The notes under the pieces were generated by a model. The model did not search any database. It was not told the origin of the DNA and saw only the letters and a list, made by a program, of their open reading frames with translations. A stretch of DNA of 23,575 nucleotides from Thozetella sp. PMI_491 (taxonomy: Eukaryota; Ascomycota; Sordariomycetes; Chaetosphaeriales; Chaetosphaeriaceae): the NCBI GenBank assembly GCA_021432635.1, contig MU270015.1, forward strand, positions 2,239,333 through 2,262,907, read 5' to 3'. A program made the position numbers and the translations under genes. Shown in pieces: positions 9,400 through 20,850 of the stretch (positions are counted from its first letter, which is position 1; each line of letters begins with the position of its first letter).

Positions 9400-9748
9400 A
9401 GGAATTATATAAACCCTAGTTATTAGCTATAGGAAATTAGCTCTAATATAATTAGTTGTTAAGCAAGCCCTACTTATACAGGCCTTAGTAAGGTGAAGCA
9501 ACTCTAGGATTTCTCTCATATAGATTTAAATCTAGAAAATTCTTAAAAGCTTAGAATTTAATATTTAAGCTTATTTTTATCCTTTTTATCTCTTATATTT
9601 TTTTAAAGGTGTTTTTTAAATAAAAAGTCTATAAGCTCTACCCCCCTTTTTTCTATAAGCTCTACCCCCTATTTTTATAGATTTTAGCGTTATACAGGCT
9701 AATTTTCTACAAGCTCTACTACAGCTTGTCGGGAAATTACTAATAGGG
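9400..9748. repeat. Direct repeat copy 2 (right, more RIP-mutated)
   Basis: Matches 1-349 with no indel. About 30 differences, all transitions; 29 of them put the RIP-type base (T or A) in this copy. CG and CA sites of copy 1 appear here as CA, TA or TG. The plus-strand gene relic begins directly after it at 9749. Confidence 0.85.
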
Positions 9749-10957
9749 CTAGACAAGTAGGTTATACTTAAGGAATAATAATAATAGTATTAATAAGAGT
9801 ATAACTATTATCTAAATCATCTAGGTCTTAATTTAATGTATAAACTAGCTAAGCTAAAACATGTTTTAATAATAGCTACTTATAGTTATAGTAAGCTAGT
9901 ACTTATTAATAATAATATATTTTAGATCCTATTATATTATAAGCTAGTAGGTATAGGTTAGAAAGGCCTTTATATAGATAGCCTTAGCTAATATAATCAC
10001 TAATAAAGCTATTTAAATAGAGCTAAGAGATTATATACAGTAGTAAACCCTAGTGATAAGTAACTAGTCTTATATATTCCTATATAGAGTTATAATAGAA
10101 AGTACTAGAATAATTATATCAGTACTATTAACTAAAGTATTAACTATAAGGATAAGTATCTTCCTTAAACTAATAACTAAGATAATAATAACTTATTTAA
10201 TAAGATATAGCTTTAAGGCTATAAAGAGAGTATAGTATTAGCTTAGTATATAATACTAAAACTAAAGGTTATTATAGAGATAATAAGCTATAACTTAAAG
10301 CTTAGCCTTTAGCTAGCTATTACATATATAAAACTATATATGTTTAGTATTAAGTATTATAAGTAAGGCTATATTAATCTATAACTACTAGACCTATAAA
10401 AGGTTAGTATAGAATAATATATACTAATATATAAAAACATAATAGCTATAGTAGAACAGTATAGTTATAATAAGTATAATACCTTTAGTATAAGTATAGT
10501 TAAAGGTATAAAAGCTATAATTATTTAGCCCTATAAAAGTAATAAGGTCCTACTCCTCCTTAGGGACTTTTTTACCTTTTATATTATCTAGGTTAAAGTT
10601 AATATAGTTTTTAACAATAAACTTCTCTTTTATAATTAATATAGCTATCTAATATTATTATATAGCTTAAAACTATAACACCTTAATATAGATATAAGTA
10701 TAATAAAGGCAAGTAAAGAGCTTTTTATTTCTTTATACCTACCTTTTAAAGGTAAACTAAAGATAGGGTAAGAGTAAGATATTAAGTATATACTAATAGA
10801 GAAAGGCCTATTAAAGTAGTTAAATATATATTAAAAAAGTTAAAAGTAGATCTTTAATTAGCCTAAAGAGAAACTAGATATTATCTTTATAATACTTAGA
10901 CTATTTCTAGCCCTTATAATATTATATATATAGTATTATAAGCTTCTCTTATAAAAT
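9749..10957 (+). pseudogene. First half of a large RIP-degraded gene split by the Helitron
   Basis: Plus-strand frame with codons starting at positions 2 modulo 3 (for example 9842 and 10541) stays readable from just after the direct repeat to about 10957. Stops are TAA/TAG only, at Gln/Trp-like sites; there is no sign of indels. The product is rich in Lys, Asn, Ile, Leu and Tyr, partly because of RIP. A Gln-rich beginning is suggested by a run of TAA/TAG codons at 9776-9793. The same kind of frame resumes at 18777 in a phase that fits excision of 7819 bp. I did not recognise the family. The N-terminus may be cut by the direct repeat. Confidence 0.5.
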
Positions 10958-10980
10958 AGTCTCTGCTATGCTCTAGCTAT

Positions 10981-11012
10981 ACCTATATTATAGCCCTACG
11001 GGGCTTATAGGT
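10981..11012 (-). other. Hairpin, candidate Helitron 3' terminal structure
   Basis: ACCTATA and AGCCC on one side pair with GGGCT and TATAGGT on the other, with a small asymmetric bulge and loop TACG. On the minus strand it is followed after 4 nt by CTAG, the form expected for the CTRR end of a Helitron. The distance is slightly short and the flanking base is A. Confidence 0.5.
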
Positions 11013-11021
11013 ATATATCTG

Positions 11022-11030
11022 ACTAAAGGT
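11022..11030. repeat. Left copy of short inverted match ACYAAAGGT
   Basis: ACTAAAGGT here is the counterpart of ACCTTTGGT at 18767-18775 on the opposite strand; the one difference is a C/T transition. At 9 bp it could be chance. Confidence 0.3.
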
Positions 11031-11173
11031 TATGCAGAGAGTAAAATGGATTAGGCATAGGAAAAGCAAGTTTTATTTAATGCTTTACACTATTTCCCAG
11101 CGCAAAAGCATAGGGGCTAAACCAAAGGTATCTACTTTCATAGAACGACTAAAAACCCTATTAAATTTTACAC

Positions 11174-12030
11174 CTAAGTACGGGTAGCAGCAAGATCTAC
11201 ACGTAAAGCATGCACTTCTCCTAAGATAGCGTGCAAAAGCGCGCGCTTGTCTAGCTCCTCCTTGGCTAGTGCCTCCTTGGCATTCTTAATGGCTTTTCTG
11301 GCTAGTTTATAGGCCTTTTTATAGGCTTAATACAGCTAATTAGTTATAGTTTTAGCGCTTGAGTATGATTTAGTTACCTTATCCTTTACCTTGCTGGCGC
11401 AGTAAGTAGAAACCACCTCTATAAAGGTGTGTACGGCACCCTCTGCTGTAGTGGGCACTTTGGGGTAGTTATAGTTGCTAGCTAAGTACTTAGTACATCT
11501 ATCCTTGTGCAAATCTAGCTACTGTATTAATATCCCCTGTAAAACTCTACGCTAAAGCATAAAACAACTGTACTAAAAGAGCTACTTACTAGGGTCTGGC
11601 ATATAACGAACCGTCTCGTTACGGCTGATGCAGCTAATACAAGTAATACAAGGAATATTGTTCTATTACTAATTAGCTTATATTAATACTAAACCAGTGC
11701 TAAACATAGAATAAAAAATCTATAAATAAATAAGGATTAACTTATCTCCTGCTTAACCATAGGGGCTTCCTCCTCTTAGGGGGGATCCTAGAGAAAGTTA
11801 GTGTTAATGTAAAATTAACTGGATAGAAAATGCTTGGGAGTTAAACTAACCGGTGGATTATTGATGGGGTTAAAACCCTGGCGGGAGTGGCGGATAGCCT
11901 TCTTGTCGCTCTTATTAATATGGCGGGAGGTAGCTATTATAAATAGTATAATTAGTGATTTTACAATGTAAAATATATATAGAGAGTAACTTACTTGTGG
12001 TGGTATAGTGGTGGTGGTTATAGTCTTAAT
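11174..12030 (-). pseudogene. Helitron cargo gene A, intron-containing, unknown function
   Basis: Minus-strand exons were inferred from splice signals and from its paralogue at 12316-13000. A short exon (12030-11995, Thr/His-rich) ends at GTAAGT, followed by a 61-bp intron (11994-11934). The next exon (11933-11746) reads SRHINKSDKKAIRHSRQGF and, further on, an acidic stretch EEEAPMVKQE. A possible small exon lies at 11633-11590 after a degraded donor. A clear intron 11589-11523 (GTAAGTAGC ... TTAATACAG) precedes the last exon (11522-11174), which ends in a Lys/Ala/Glu-rich likely helical or coiled-coil segment with LLHAIL. The stop is TAG at 11174-11176. Several in-frame TAG/TAA codons look RIP-made. 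A continuous frame at 12054-11815 merely reads through the first intron. No family recognised; phases of the middle exons are uncertain. Confidence 0.5.
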
Positions 12031-12315
12031 CTGAAAAGTATAAGCTAAAAGCACTAGAGTAGTAAAAGCTCTTAAAATATATAGTAAAAATCGCTTTTTT
12101 TTTAAAAAAAAAAAAACTTAACTTATACGTAGCCTAAGGAAAAAAAGCTGTTTTATAAGGGCTTAGCATAGAAATATATATCTAGAGCTAGCTTAAAAGC
12201 ACTTTAAAATGCTATTATATGTGCGTGAATAATAGCTATTTTAATATACTATTATGGTGTGAATAATACGCTTAATAACTAAATAGCTTAAATAGCCTTA
12301 AAAATGCCTAGTCAA

Positions 12316-13000
12316 CTACTATTCCACTGTAAAACCACTAGTATTATATAATCCAGCGCTAGTGCTGCTTATATCAGCTCTAAAGTAAATCTAGCCCTCG
12401 AGCGACTCACAAATACCCCTTATAGCAAGTAAAATAGCATGTAGGAGCTGTTCTTGATCTATATTTTTAGGGTTATCTTACTCTACTACAGTTTTAACAT
12501 CTTGAATCGCCTTGTGGGCTATCTGATATGCTTTATTAAGACCTTAATTGCTTGGTTAGTAAAGAAAACAGCTTGTGAGCATGCTTAGGGTAGGGAACTT
12601 GCTCTCTGATTTGCGTTTCTAGCTCTTATATTAACTACTATAGTTATAAAAGCGTGTATAGCTATGGTAGCACTGTTAGGGACTTTAAGGCATTAGTAGT
12701 TGCCTGTAACGTATAAAGTATAGCGGTTAACTCGTGTATCTAGCTAGAAGTATTAGTATAATCCTGTGTGGAAGCTGGTTTGCTACTTACTTGGACTTAG
12801 GGTATAACTCCTTGTGATATCTCGCTTGATATAGCCTATATATGTCTTATATAGTAGCAGCTAGGGGAATTAGTGATTCTATATGTAACACTTTCACTTA
12901 AGAGTACTTACTACCCTTGCTGCTGCTTGTGTAGCAGCTGTTTTAGACTGGGTAGTTATAGGTTGTATGGCTAGTATAGTGTGTTTTCTCAGAGGTATAT
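12316..13000 (-). pseudogene. Helitron cargo gene B, paralogue of gene A, frameshifted
   Basis: Lies between the helicase gene and gene A on the same strand. The first exon (about 13000-12913) is Gln/Ala-rich. An intron follows with GTAAGT and a good branch site, CACTAATTCCCCTAG. The second exon is about 12861-12792. Another intron (GTAAGTAGC ... ACTAATACTTCTAG, ending near 12744) sits at the position matching the last intron of gene A. The last exon begins LDTRVNRYTLY (12743 downward), matching LDLHKDRCTKY of gene A; both then have an NY...KVP...A.H.FI pattern. The C-terminal match KAYQIAHKAI...LLHAIL is in a different frame, so a frameshift lies near 12520-12560. In-frame stops 12319-12321 and 12316-12318. 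Function unknown. Confidence 0.5.
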
Positions 13001-13197
13001 TATTGAATATATTTAATAGTTGTATAATCTATTGCTTAGCTCTCTATACTTCTAGCGTATAAGTATATATCCTAGTATATAATAAAGAGCTGAGTGTAAT
13101 AAAGAGTACGTTGGAATAAAGCCTATTATAAGTTAAAAGCAGTAAGGAAGAAAGAGCTTTGTTATAAGGTTTGTAGTATAAAGGGAGCTATATATAA

Positions 13198-16100
13198 CTA
13201 GGCTGTGCAACGACGATCCTAGTCTGCCTGCCTCGCTTTTATAACTGCGTATATATCGTCAGCAGAGAGATACTATAGAATCACACTACTATATAAAAAT
13301 ATACCGAGACCTAGCTTCTCTTTATATAGTAGACTATGCTTAAAGGGCTCCTTAAATATTAGCCCCTCTAAGGTAGTAACTCGTGAATAGGCTATATAAA
13401 ATAGCCTCTGTATAAATTCCTCTACCGCTAGATTTGCTACTGTGCGATCTAAGGTTATACCTTGTGCCTTATAGATTGTAATTGTATATACTAGTGTAAG
13501 AGGGAACTACTTGCATGTATAGGGAGTGCTTTTGTGTATATATTTGTATCGCTTATATAGTATTAGCACTACCTTTTTACCCTTAGAAGTGCATAGTTTT
13601 ATATGGTCTAGCAGCTTAAACCCTAGGCTAGTATAGTTATCGAAAGCAACTATTACCACAAGGGGAGGGTCCTATACTAGATCCGCTTTAAGTGCCTATT
13701 TAAGGTTATAAATTGTGCCCTACACGCTATTTACAAGGCTAAAAGGTATATTAAGGTTGTACAAGAGCATTACTTATACGCCTAAGTATAAGGGGAGCTT
13801 CACTAAGAGGTTGCCAGCCTATGGATTAGTTATCTACTCCGCTCTTATACTAGTATAGGTAGCTTTATATAAGATTACCAGTGAATTAAGCACTGCAAGC
13901 CAAGTATAGTTGTAAGAGCGTATTTCCTTATGCTTTATATAGATCCAGAGCATGTTTTAAAACCCCTTACGCTTATGATCTAATAATACAGTAGCGACCC
14001 ACTTAGAAAGGAGCTGGAACAAAACTGGTAAAACGTATGCTCTGTGTAGCTTTTCAAATGTGTGGTAGAATGCTGCCTGCTTTTTGCTTTGCTGGTGTAG
14101 AGCAACGTTTAAAAAAACAGAGTGTGAAAACATGTGATACGTGTAAAACACTGTTTAATCCTCTAGTAAAAATAGCGCGGGAGCTTTACTAGAAGTCTAT
14201 ACTTCCTCCTTAAGAGCTAGCGCAGCTTTGTTAGGAGGCTGACTAGCCCTCTTATATAGAAGCAGTATAGAAGTATAAGAGAGCTTAGAAGTTCCAGCTG
14301 AAAGTTGCTTAGAAGTGTTAAAAAAGAGCGCCTATATATTGATTAGTAGGAGCTAGAAAAAGTTGCTTATAAGTATAATATTTACCCTGCTAAAGAACCA
14401 ATCCTACACTGGAAAGATCTGCTGTAAGCGCTAATCTATATAGTAAAGAGTATATAGTCCTAGTATATTCTTTTCGTTAATAAATAGATATCTTAGCTAG
14501 TATAGCTAGTGTTATATATTTACTAGGGTAGTTAGGGCTAGTTCCTTATATGTATGATTTATAGGTAGCTATAAGAGCGTATAAATTATATTTCCATTAA
14601 TATTTACACTTATAGTATTAGTTAGAGCTATAAGCTTGACTAACCCACTGTTATAGGCTTCCCTAAGATAGCTAGCTAAGATCTTTATTAAATACGATTT
14701 TCTAGTGCCCTTACTGCTATCAATCTAAAGCAATAGCTACTCTAGCTAATCTTATTAAGAGTGCCCTAATATTATATTATAAATCAAACACTGCTTTGTA
14801 TTTAGCATATTACGCACTTCTAAAGGGATATATTTAGGCTTAGGAGCATAATAAGCTACTCGTATTTCGCGCTAGTATATACCACTAGAGAAGTGATTAT
14901 AGGTATACTTACCAACACACTTACTCTAATTATATACTATATCTAGATCTCTACGCCTAATCAGCTTATATAATTCCTACGTAAGAGTATAATCTAGAAG
15001 TATTTGCATAAGTTCCTACTAAAAAGAGCCTAGTAGCTCTTTTACCTTAAACAGCTACTACTTAAACAGCTTCTCCTCTAGCCCTAGCTAGTTATAATAG
15101 TTGTCTATATAAGTATAAACCTTTTAGCAGCGCGTATATACTTCTTTATATAAGGCAAATCTTACGCTATTAATAGAAAGGAGCTTACTCTTACTAGAGT
15201 AAGAATAGTTAAGTATAAGCTTTGCCCTATAGAAATTATTAAACTAGGGGTGCTATAGATCTGGCTAGTAATATAAAAAGTAAAGTAAAACACGCTCTAA
15301 TATATATAGGTGTACCTTTTAATTTGCTTTTATATTATTCTAGTTCTATAATACTATAAACCTAAAGTATATTAGCTAGACAACTCTCTTAGCTGTTAAA
15401 TTATGATTAAGATATTTCTTATATATATTTTTATACTTAATAAGCTCTTCTATATATAGATTAATACTTTTAGTCTACTAGCTTAACAGCTAGTAATCTA
15501 TAGATTATACTATATATAAATCTTCTTATAATAAGAGCTTAAAGAGAATATAATACACCTCTTAAGTAGAATAATCTCGCTCTATAAGTAGTTTATTTAT
15601 TAATTTAACAGTAAAAGAGAATAAAGTATACTCCTGTGTAACGTTTAAAAGCACCTACTTAGCTAGATCTATATAGCTCATAGTCTTTCACTTAATCTTT
15701 AAGTAATATTTAACAGTGTAGTTAATTACAGCCTATATACTAGTATAGGGTAAAAAGTTAGTATTTACTAATCATATTAAACTTACTGTTAGACTAAGCT
15801 GATTTAGGTATAGATTGTTATACTAAATAAAGAAAGAGTAGTATTAAGAGCTAGGCACCTACTTTAGCTTTACCATGCTATATACTATATAGGGGAAGTA
15901 AAACTAGTATTCTAGTATAAGCTACGCATTTCCTTCCACTATAAGAAGCACTCTAAGCTTTCTTTTCCACAGGTAATACACTCCTAAACAGGAATAGTAC
16001 TAGTAGCGGTTAATCATACAGGAAAGAAAGCTAAACATTATTAGTATATAGTCCTATAGCCTTATATAGAAGGGGTTTCCCTTGTCCTAATTCTAACGCC

Positions 16101-18321
16101 TAAGTAGTTCTAGATTCTCTATGTTAATCTAAGCGTTTTAAATATATGTAAAAATTACATGTCCCTCCTCGCTACCTATATCTAATAGGGGGGTGTAGTT
16201 AAACTAGTATAAACTATAGCAATAGGTATTACTACAGCCCTACTACTTATACTAGTACTAAAAATCACACAAGCTAAACTTTTTCTTTAGTATAATATCG
16301 TAAAAGAGCTTGTTTTATAAGTAAAAGTGTTAAATAGTAATATAGGGGTTCTCTTTAAGTAGCTGGTAAGAAAGGCATATATATAAGAGTTTATTAAGCT
16401 AGTGCTATTTGTTAAACCGTAGTATATACTAGTATAAGCTATACTAGTAGTTATTGGTAGGGCTCTAGGTTATAAAAGCGCTTAAAACGCTTAAACAATA
16501 AGTAAAAGCCTTATACTTATGCCTTCTACGGTTTTAAAAAGGGCGTGTGCCTTTTAGTGCTGTAGCAGCTCTTATAATGCTGTTAAGAAGTGCTTATACC
16601 TCTAGCTGATCTAGATCTACTAGCGCCTTAAGGAGCTCTTCGTGTATAACTTACTTAGAGTGATTTTTACTGATAAAATATCGGCTTATAGAGTATACCT
16701 AATAGCGTATTAATATATTTAACGCTATAAAGCAGAAGATAAAGTGCTAAGTAAATCGCCTATCTTTTTAATATATAATATACTAGACCTAGTCTATAAA
16801 ATTAATACTATACTCCCTTAGTATTATAAATTTAACAGCTTTATATAGAAAAAGCATTAGAAAGGCATGTAAAAACAGTATAATTGTCTAGTTAAACTCA
16901 CTGAGTGGTATTCTTTATATTATAAGTATAAGAAGCTGGTAGGCATCCTTTAGCTACTATATAACTATAGGAAACCCTTTAAGATACTCCTCTATACTAT
17001 TTAAAAGTAGCTCCTAATTAAGATCTATCTTTAAACACTTAAGCTTTATCTATATAATAGTGATATTTAATATAGTTAATTCTTTACAGTCTTTAAGATC
17101 TACTAGCTCCTACTCCTTATTAGGCGCTAGCCCTTTATCTAGCCCTAGGCTAGTTTTACGCATGATCTATTATATATAAATGTAATTAATTATAGAGCTA
17201 TTTTCTAGTAGTACTTCTAGTGTACTAGTGTTTTATTTGAAGTTATAGTACGTAGGGTAATACTCCTATAAGTAATATAGCTATTGTTTGATATAGCGCT
17301 AGCACACTATAAACTAGTATTAGAACTATATGTTAAGAGCTGGATTTTACATAGTATTTAGTGGCTAAAGTAATATAATATTAAGGTGTTTTAGTAGTAG
17401 AGAAAGCTTGTGATATATCTTACCTACGTTTTATAAGAAGTGAACTATATGGCTGTGATATTTATACTACTAGCTATAGACCTAAAGTACTTATATAGCT
17501 ATATAAATACATATGATCAGTATTTCTTCTATTATACTTAGCACTAGGAGCTATTCTAGTATATAGCTAAAATTAAGGTGGTTCTCTACCGAGTAAAGAA
17601 AAGGCTAGTCGGCTATCTTTTTACTATTTATAGCATAGTATTATATATAAACACCTACTTGATTTAAGTATATATTAAACTATTTTCACTTATAATATAT
17701 ATAAAGCTTATACTTTTCCTACTTTAATATATCCTAAAACTCTAGTAAAATCGCCTGGTTAGCTTTATTAATAGCTGGGGCGTTTAAGTCACTAGAGAAT
17801 AAGGGTAGGGGGACCTAGTATATTTAAGTATTATATTAGCTAGGCTTAATAAAGCACTTATATGTATCTTAAGGGCCTTATCAACATACTAGTAACAGTA
17901 GGGTTAGAAGATCTAGTGAGTCAGGAATTAGGTCTCCTAGGATAATAGTATATAGGGGTGAGGGTATTAGACTTAGTTATAGCACTTTAAGGCTTAAATT
18001 TAGCGTAGCAGCAACTTTTTACACCTATAAATTAGCTTAAAGAGTAGTTAAAGTTAGTGTTTAAAAGGGAATCTTAGCACCTTAGTGTTAGGCCTAATAG
18101 TTGTGTTGGATCTACTGTTATTTATAGATAGTATATATATAAGATTCGACTTTACTATCTAGTATAGAGTCTATTAGTTTTAGCATAAAGAGCGAATTTA
18201 GCTTGTTAATAGAAAGGGGTATAGGGATCTATAGGTGTGGCGGCGAGAGGCTAGCTTCGTCAATTATTTACTTTTCTAGACCGAGAGGGTCAGCCTATAT
18301 CGATCGAATAGTTGCTAGCAT
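13198..18321 (-). pseudogene. Helitron Rep-helicase (RepHel) gene, RIP-interrupted
   Basis: Starts with ATG at 18321-18319 and keeps one frame to the TAG at 13198-13200, about 1707 codons, with only RIP-type TAG/TAA/TGA interruptions. Order: a DUF6570-like region (about residues 190-420); a Helitron_like_N region (about 450-550); the Rep HUH motif at 16216-16224 (about residue 700), where both histidines are now Tyr (CAT to TAT); and the two-Tyr motif NYTVKYY (15703-15723, about residue 867), intact. The Pif1-type helicase follows: Walker A SSKGTRKS (near 14700-14723, Gly lost), motif II FINEKN (Asp lost), motif III SNFFxLLL (14345-14368), and late motifs YKAQGITLDR (near 13445-13473) and YIAYSRVTTLEGL (13361-13400). 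The 64-codon open stretch 14151-13957 is part of this frame. The protein would nick and unwind DNA for rolling-circle transposition; this copy is not functional. Confidence 0.85.
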
Positions 18322-18776
18322 ATTATTTAAATATGTTTGCTTTGTAAAAATCAGCGCCTAAGCTGAGCTAGTAAATGATTTAGCTCTAACCTGTATATTT
18401 TATATATTGTAGTAATTTAAGCAATAGGTAGTTAGAGAAGTCCTTCTTCTTCTTAATGGTAAAAACTGATTAAGCGTATAAAACTGCTTATAGCGACTGT
18501 ACTCGCGCAGTGTAGGGAGCGATTCTTAAACCTTTATACTATGCAGAGGGAAATAGATTTTAAAAGAGTTAAGGGTTGTAAAATTAAAAGGATAATTAAA
18601 GCTCTAAAGCAAAATTTAACAGCTGATATTAGCGCGCCAAGTAGTATTTACAGCTAGAAACGAGCGCTATCTAGTTGTGGTTTGATTTATAGACCCACAG
18701 CTAAAAGAGGAAATTAACTGACTAATTAGAGAATGAGAAACTTTTTTCAAATGAGTGGTAAATAAGACCTTTGGTT
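18322..18776. other. 5' leader side of the Helitron, no gene seen
   Basis: Between the RepHel start and the right edge of the element. CA/TG are retained up to about 18774 and drop sharply beyond it. No ORF, TATA box or clear Helitron 5' TC end could be fixed. ACCTTTGGT at 18767-18775 is the right copy of the short inverted match. Confidence 0.4.
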
Positions 18777-20850
18777 AATAAGTATATAATATTAGCGGGA
18801 GGTATTATATACTATTATAAATAAGAGCTTAGGCATGTATAATAAGAATACTAAGGAGATATAGTAAAGTATTATAAGCTGTTATAGTAAGTCTTATATA
18901 TAGGCTTTATATATATTTATTACTATAGGATAGAGCTTAAGGCTATTATCTTTTCTTGTATATAAAAATATATCTTAAAGCTTAGTAGTATTATAGATCT
19001 AATATAAAAGTATAATATTAACACTAGTAAATATAAAGGTATTTTATAGATCTATAAGTTATAAAGTATTATAGTTAGTCTTATTAAAGTTATTATAAAG
19101 CTTTTAAGACTTAATTATTAAAAGGTTAGTTATATTAAATAAAAGGCTATTATAAAGGATTATATATATTTAGTAGTATTTTACCTTTACTAGCTGATAT
19201 ATTTAAGATATATATAGCTTAATCCTATAGTATTTAACTATCTAATTATTAAGGGACTATTATATCTAGTGTTTAATAACTGACTTTATTAAAATAGTAA
19301 ATAAGTATAGCTACTACTATAAGATATAATTAAATAGCGTCTTAATAAGCTACTAGAAGAATTAATAGTAAAGCTAGTAGAAGAGAATAAGCATATAGTT
19401 ATTATTATCTTATATCTAGTTATAAATATAAGTAAAAAGGACTAGCTAAGCTATCTATATAAAAATAGATAAGGTGTTATTATAGTTTTTAAACTCTTCC
19501 TACCTATTAATAAGCTTAAGGGGCTTTCCCTGTTTTAACTACTCTCTCTTTCTTACCTAGTAAAGCTTATAGCTCTATATAATATAAAAGCTAAGTATAA
19601 CTAATTAAAACTAGTTACTCCTTACCTTATAATATATAAGTGTAATATATAAGTGTTAAACAGCCTTTTTTACCCTAGAGTTTAGCCTCCCTTTATCTAT
19701 ACTATAACTATATCATATAATAGTAATAGCCTTATAAAGTGCCTACTATTACTTATTAGTTAGATAGACTATATTAAACAAAAGGATTTAATTATCTCAC
19801 TCCTATATAAAATAGCCCCTATAATATATAACTTAAAAAAGATATATAAAAAGCTCTTTTATCTGCCTAAAATATAACTCGAGTAAAAAAACATTCTTAA
19901 AACTATAAAACCTATCCAACCACCCTAAGGTAACAACCCCTTTATAAAACTTATTAAAGATCTTTACACGCTACTAAGTCATCCACTAGACTAAAAACAT
20001 AAGGCTATAAAATATATATATATCTTAAAATATAGTATCTACTATAGTAAAAAGACAAGTTAAATTAACCTTATTAAGATTATTAATAGCCCTAGCTTTT
20101 AATACCTATTTTAACAGTAGCTTATAAAAAGCTTTAATCTCCTAGTTATAAAGGCTATTAATATAAACAATAAACCTAAGTGACTCAAGCTATAACACAT
20201 AAGCCGCCTAGTACTCCTCTAGCCTTAATATAACACTTACTAAGTCTTAAGCCTTATCCTTAACCTACTATATATTATCTTATAACACTTAAAACTATAC
20301 CTCCTCTAGCCCTACTTAAAGTATAATAAGCTAAATACTAGAGTTAACTCTATTAAAATACTTTACATAATAGACAATAAAATAATAGATATAGCCTTTA
20401 ATAATAAAATAAATCTATAACAGACACACCTACTATAAGACATTTCTTACCTAGTAGTCCCAAGACTACTACTAGTATATATAAAAAAGATATTTATATT
20501 TTAACACTATAAGCCTTCTTATAAAATACTTACAGCCTTTAAAAGTATAATAATAGCTAGTATATATTATAAGACTAACTATAAGTAGGTATAAACGCCT
20601 ATTAAAAGGCTATATATCATACAGCTAGTCCTAGATATAAAGCTTATAGCTATAAAACTTCTTAATTATTACCTTTAATATATCTTTTATTATCTAATAT
20701 AGCTTAGCTTATAGATAAGTAGCCTAACTTAAGCTTTAAGGTACTAGATATATAATATATATATAGCAGATAAGTATACTATAGGTCTAGTTATATATAA
20801 ACTTAGCTACTTTTACTAGTATTTTTACTATAGCTTATAAAATCTATTAT
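18777..20850 (+). pseudogene. Second half of the large RIP-degraded gene split by the Helitron
   Basis: Plus-strand frame with codons at positions 0 modulo 3 (for example 18777, 19491 and 20373) is readable for about 2 kb without an indel; nearly all stops are TAA/TAG at Gln/Trp-like sites. A well preserved segment reads RLNKLLEELIVKLVEENKH (about 19335-19395). The frame begins directly at the right edge of the Helitron and is in the phase expected if 7819 bp (10958-18776) were inserted into the frame of 9749-10957. Together they would code for over 1000 residues. The end is uncertain: stops become dense after about 20745. The complementary strand is also fairly open in parts, so the strand rests on frame continuity. 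No family recognised. Confidence 0.5.

Larger units (their letters stand above)
10958..18776 (-). mobile_element. Helitron-type rolling-circle transposon, near full length
   Basis: A 7.8-kb segment with clearly more CA/TG than both flanks. It encodes a Rep-helicase protein on the minus strand followed by two paralogous small genes. Boundaries are estimated from the sudden change in RIP density at about 10958 and 18776 and from restoration of the flanking frame. Near the left edge, the 3' end for the minus strand, a strong hairpin (10981-11012) sits 4 bp from CTAG (10973-10976), as in Helitron 3' ends, though the next base is not the expected T. A short inverted match ACYAAAGGT lies at 11022-11030 and 18767-18775. 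The exact termini and the A/T insertion site remain unproven. Confidence 0.75.

Noticed and set aside
1..9748. Ordinary LTR retrotransposon with gag-pol between the direct repeats
   Set aside because: No reverse transcriptase, RNase H or integrase pattern was seen between the repeats, no clear primer-binding site follows 349, and the long interior frames belong to a RecQ-type helicase and an unrelated Gln-rich gene.
9790..10957. pogo/Tc1 or Copia-type transposase in the split gene
   Set aside because: I looked for DDE signature blocks and for reverse transcriptase or integrase patterns and could not place any, so no transposon family is claimed.
11815..12054. 79-codon intronless gene on the minus strand
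   Set aside because: The frame reads through a typical 61-bp fungal intron (GTAAGT at 11994-11989, acceptor at 11934-11935), so it is a chance read-through of part of cargo gene A.
13957..14151. Separate 64-codon gene on the minus strand
   Set aside because: It is in the same frame as, and part of, the Pif1 helicase region of the RepHel relic.
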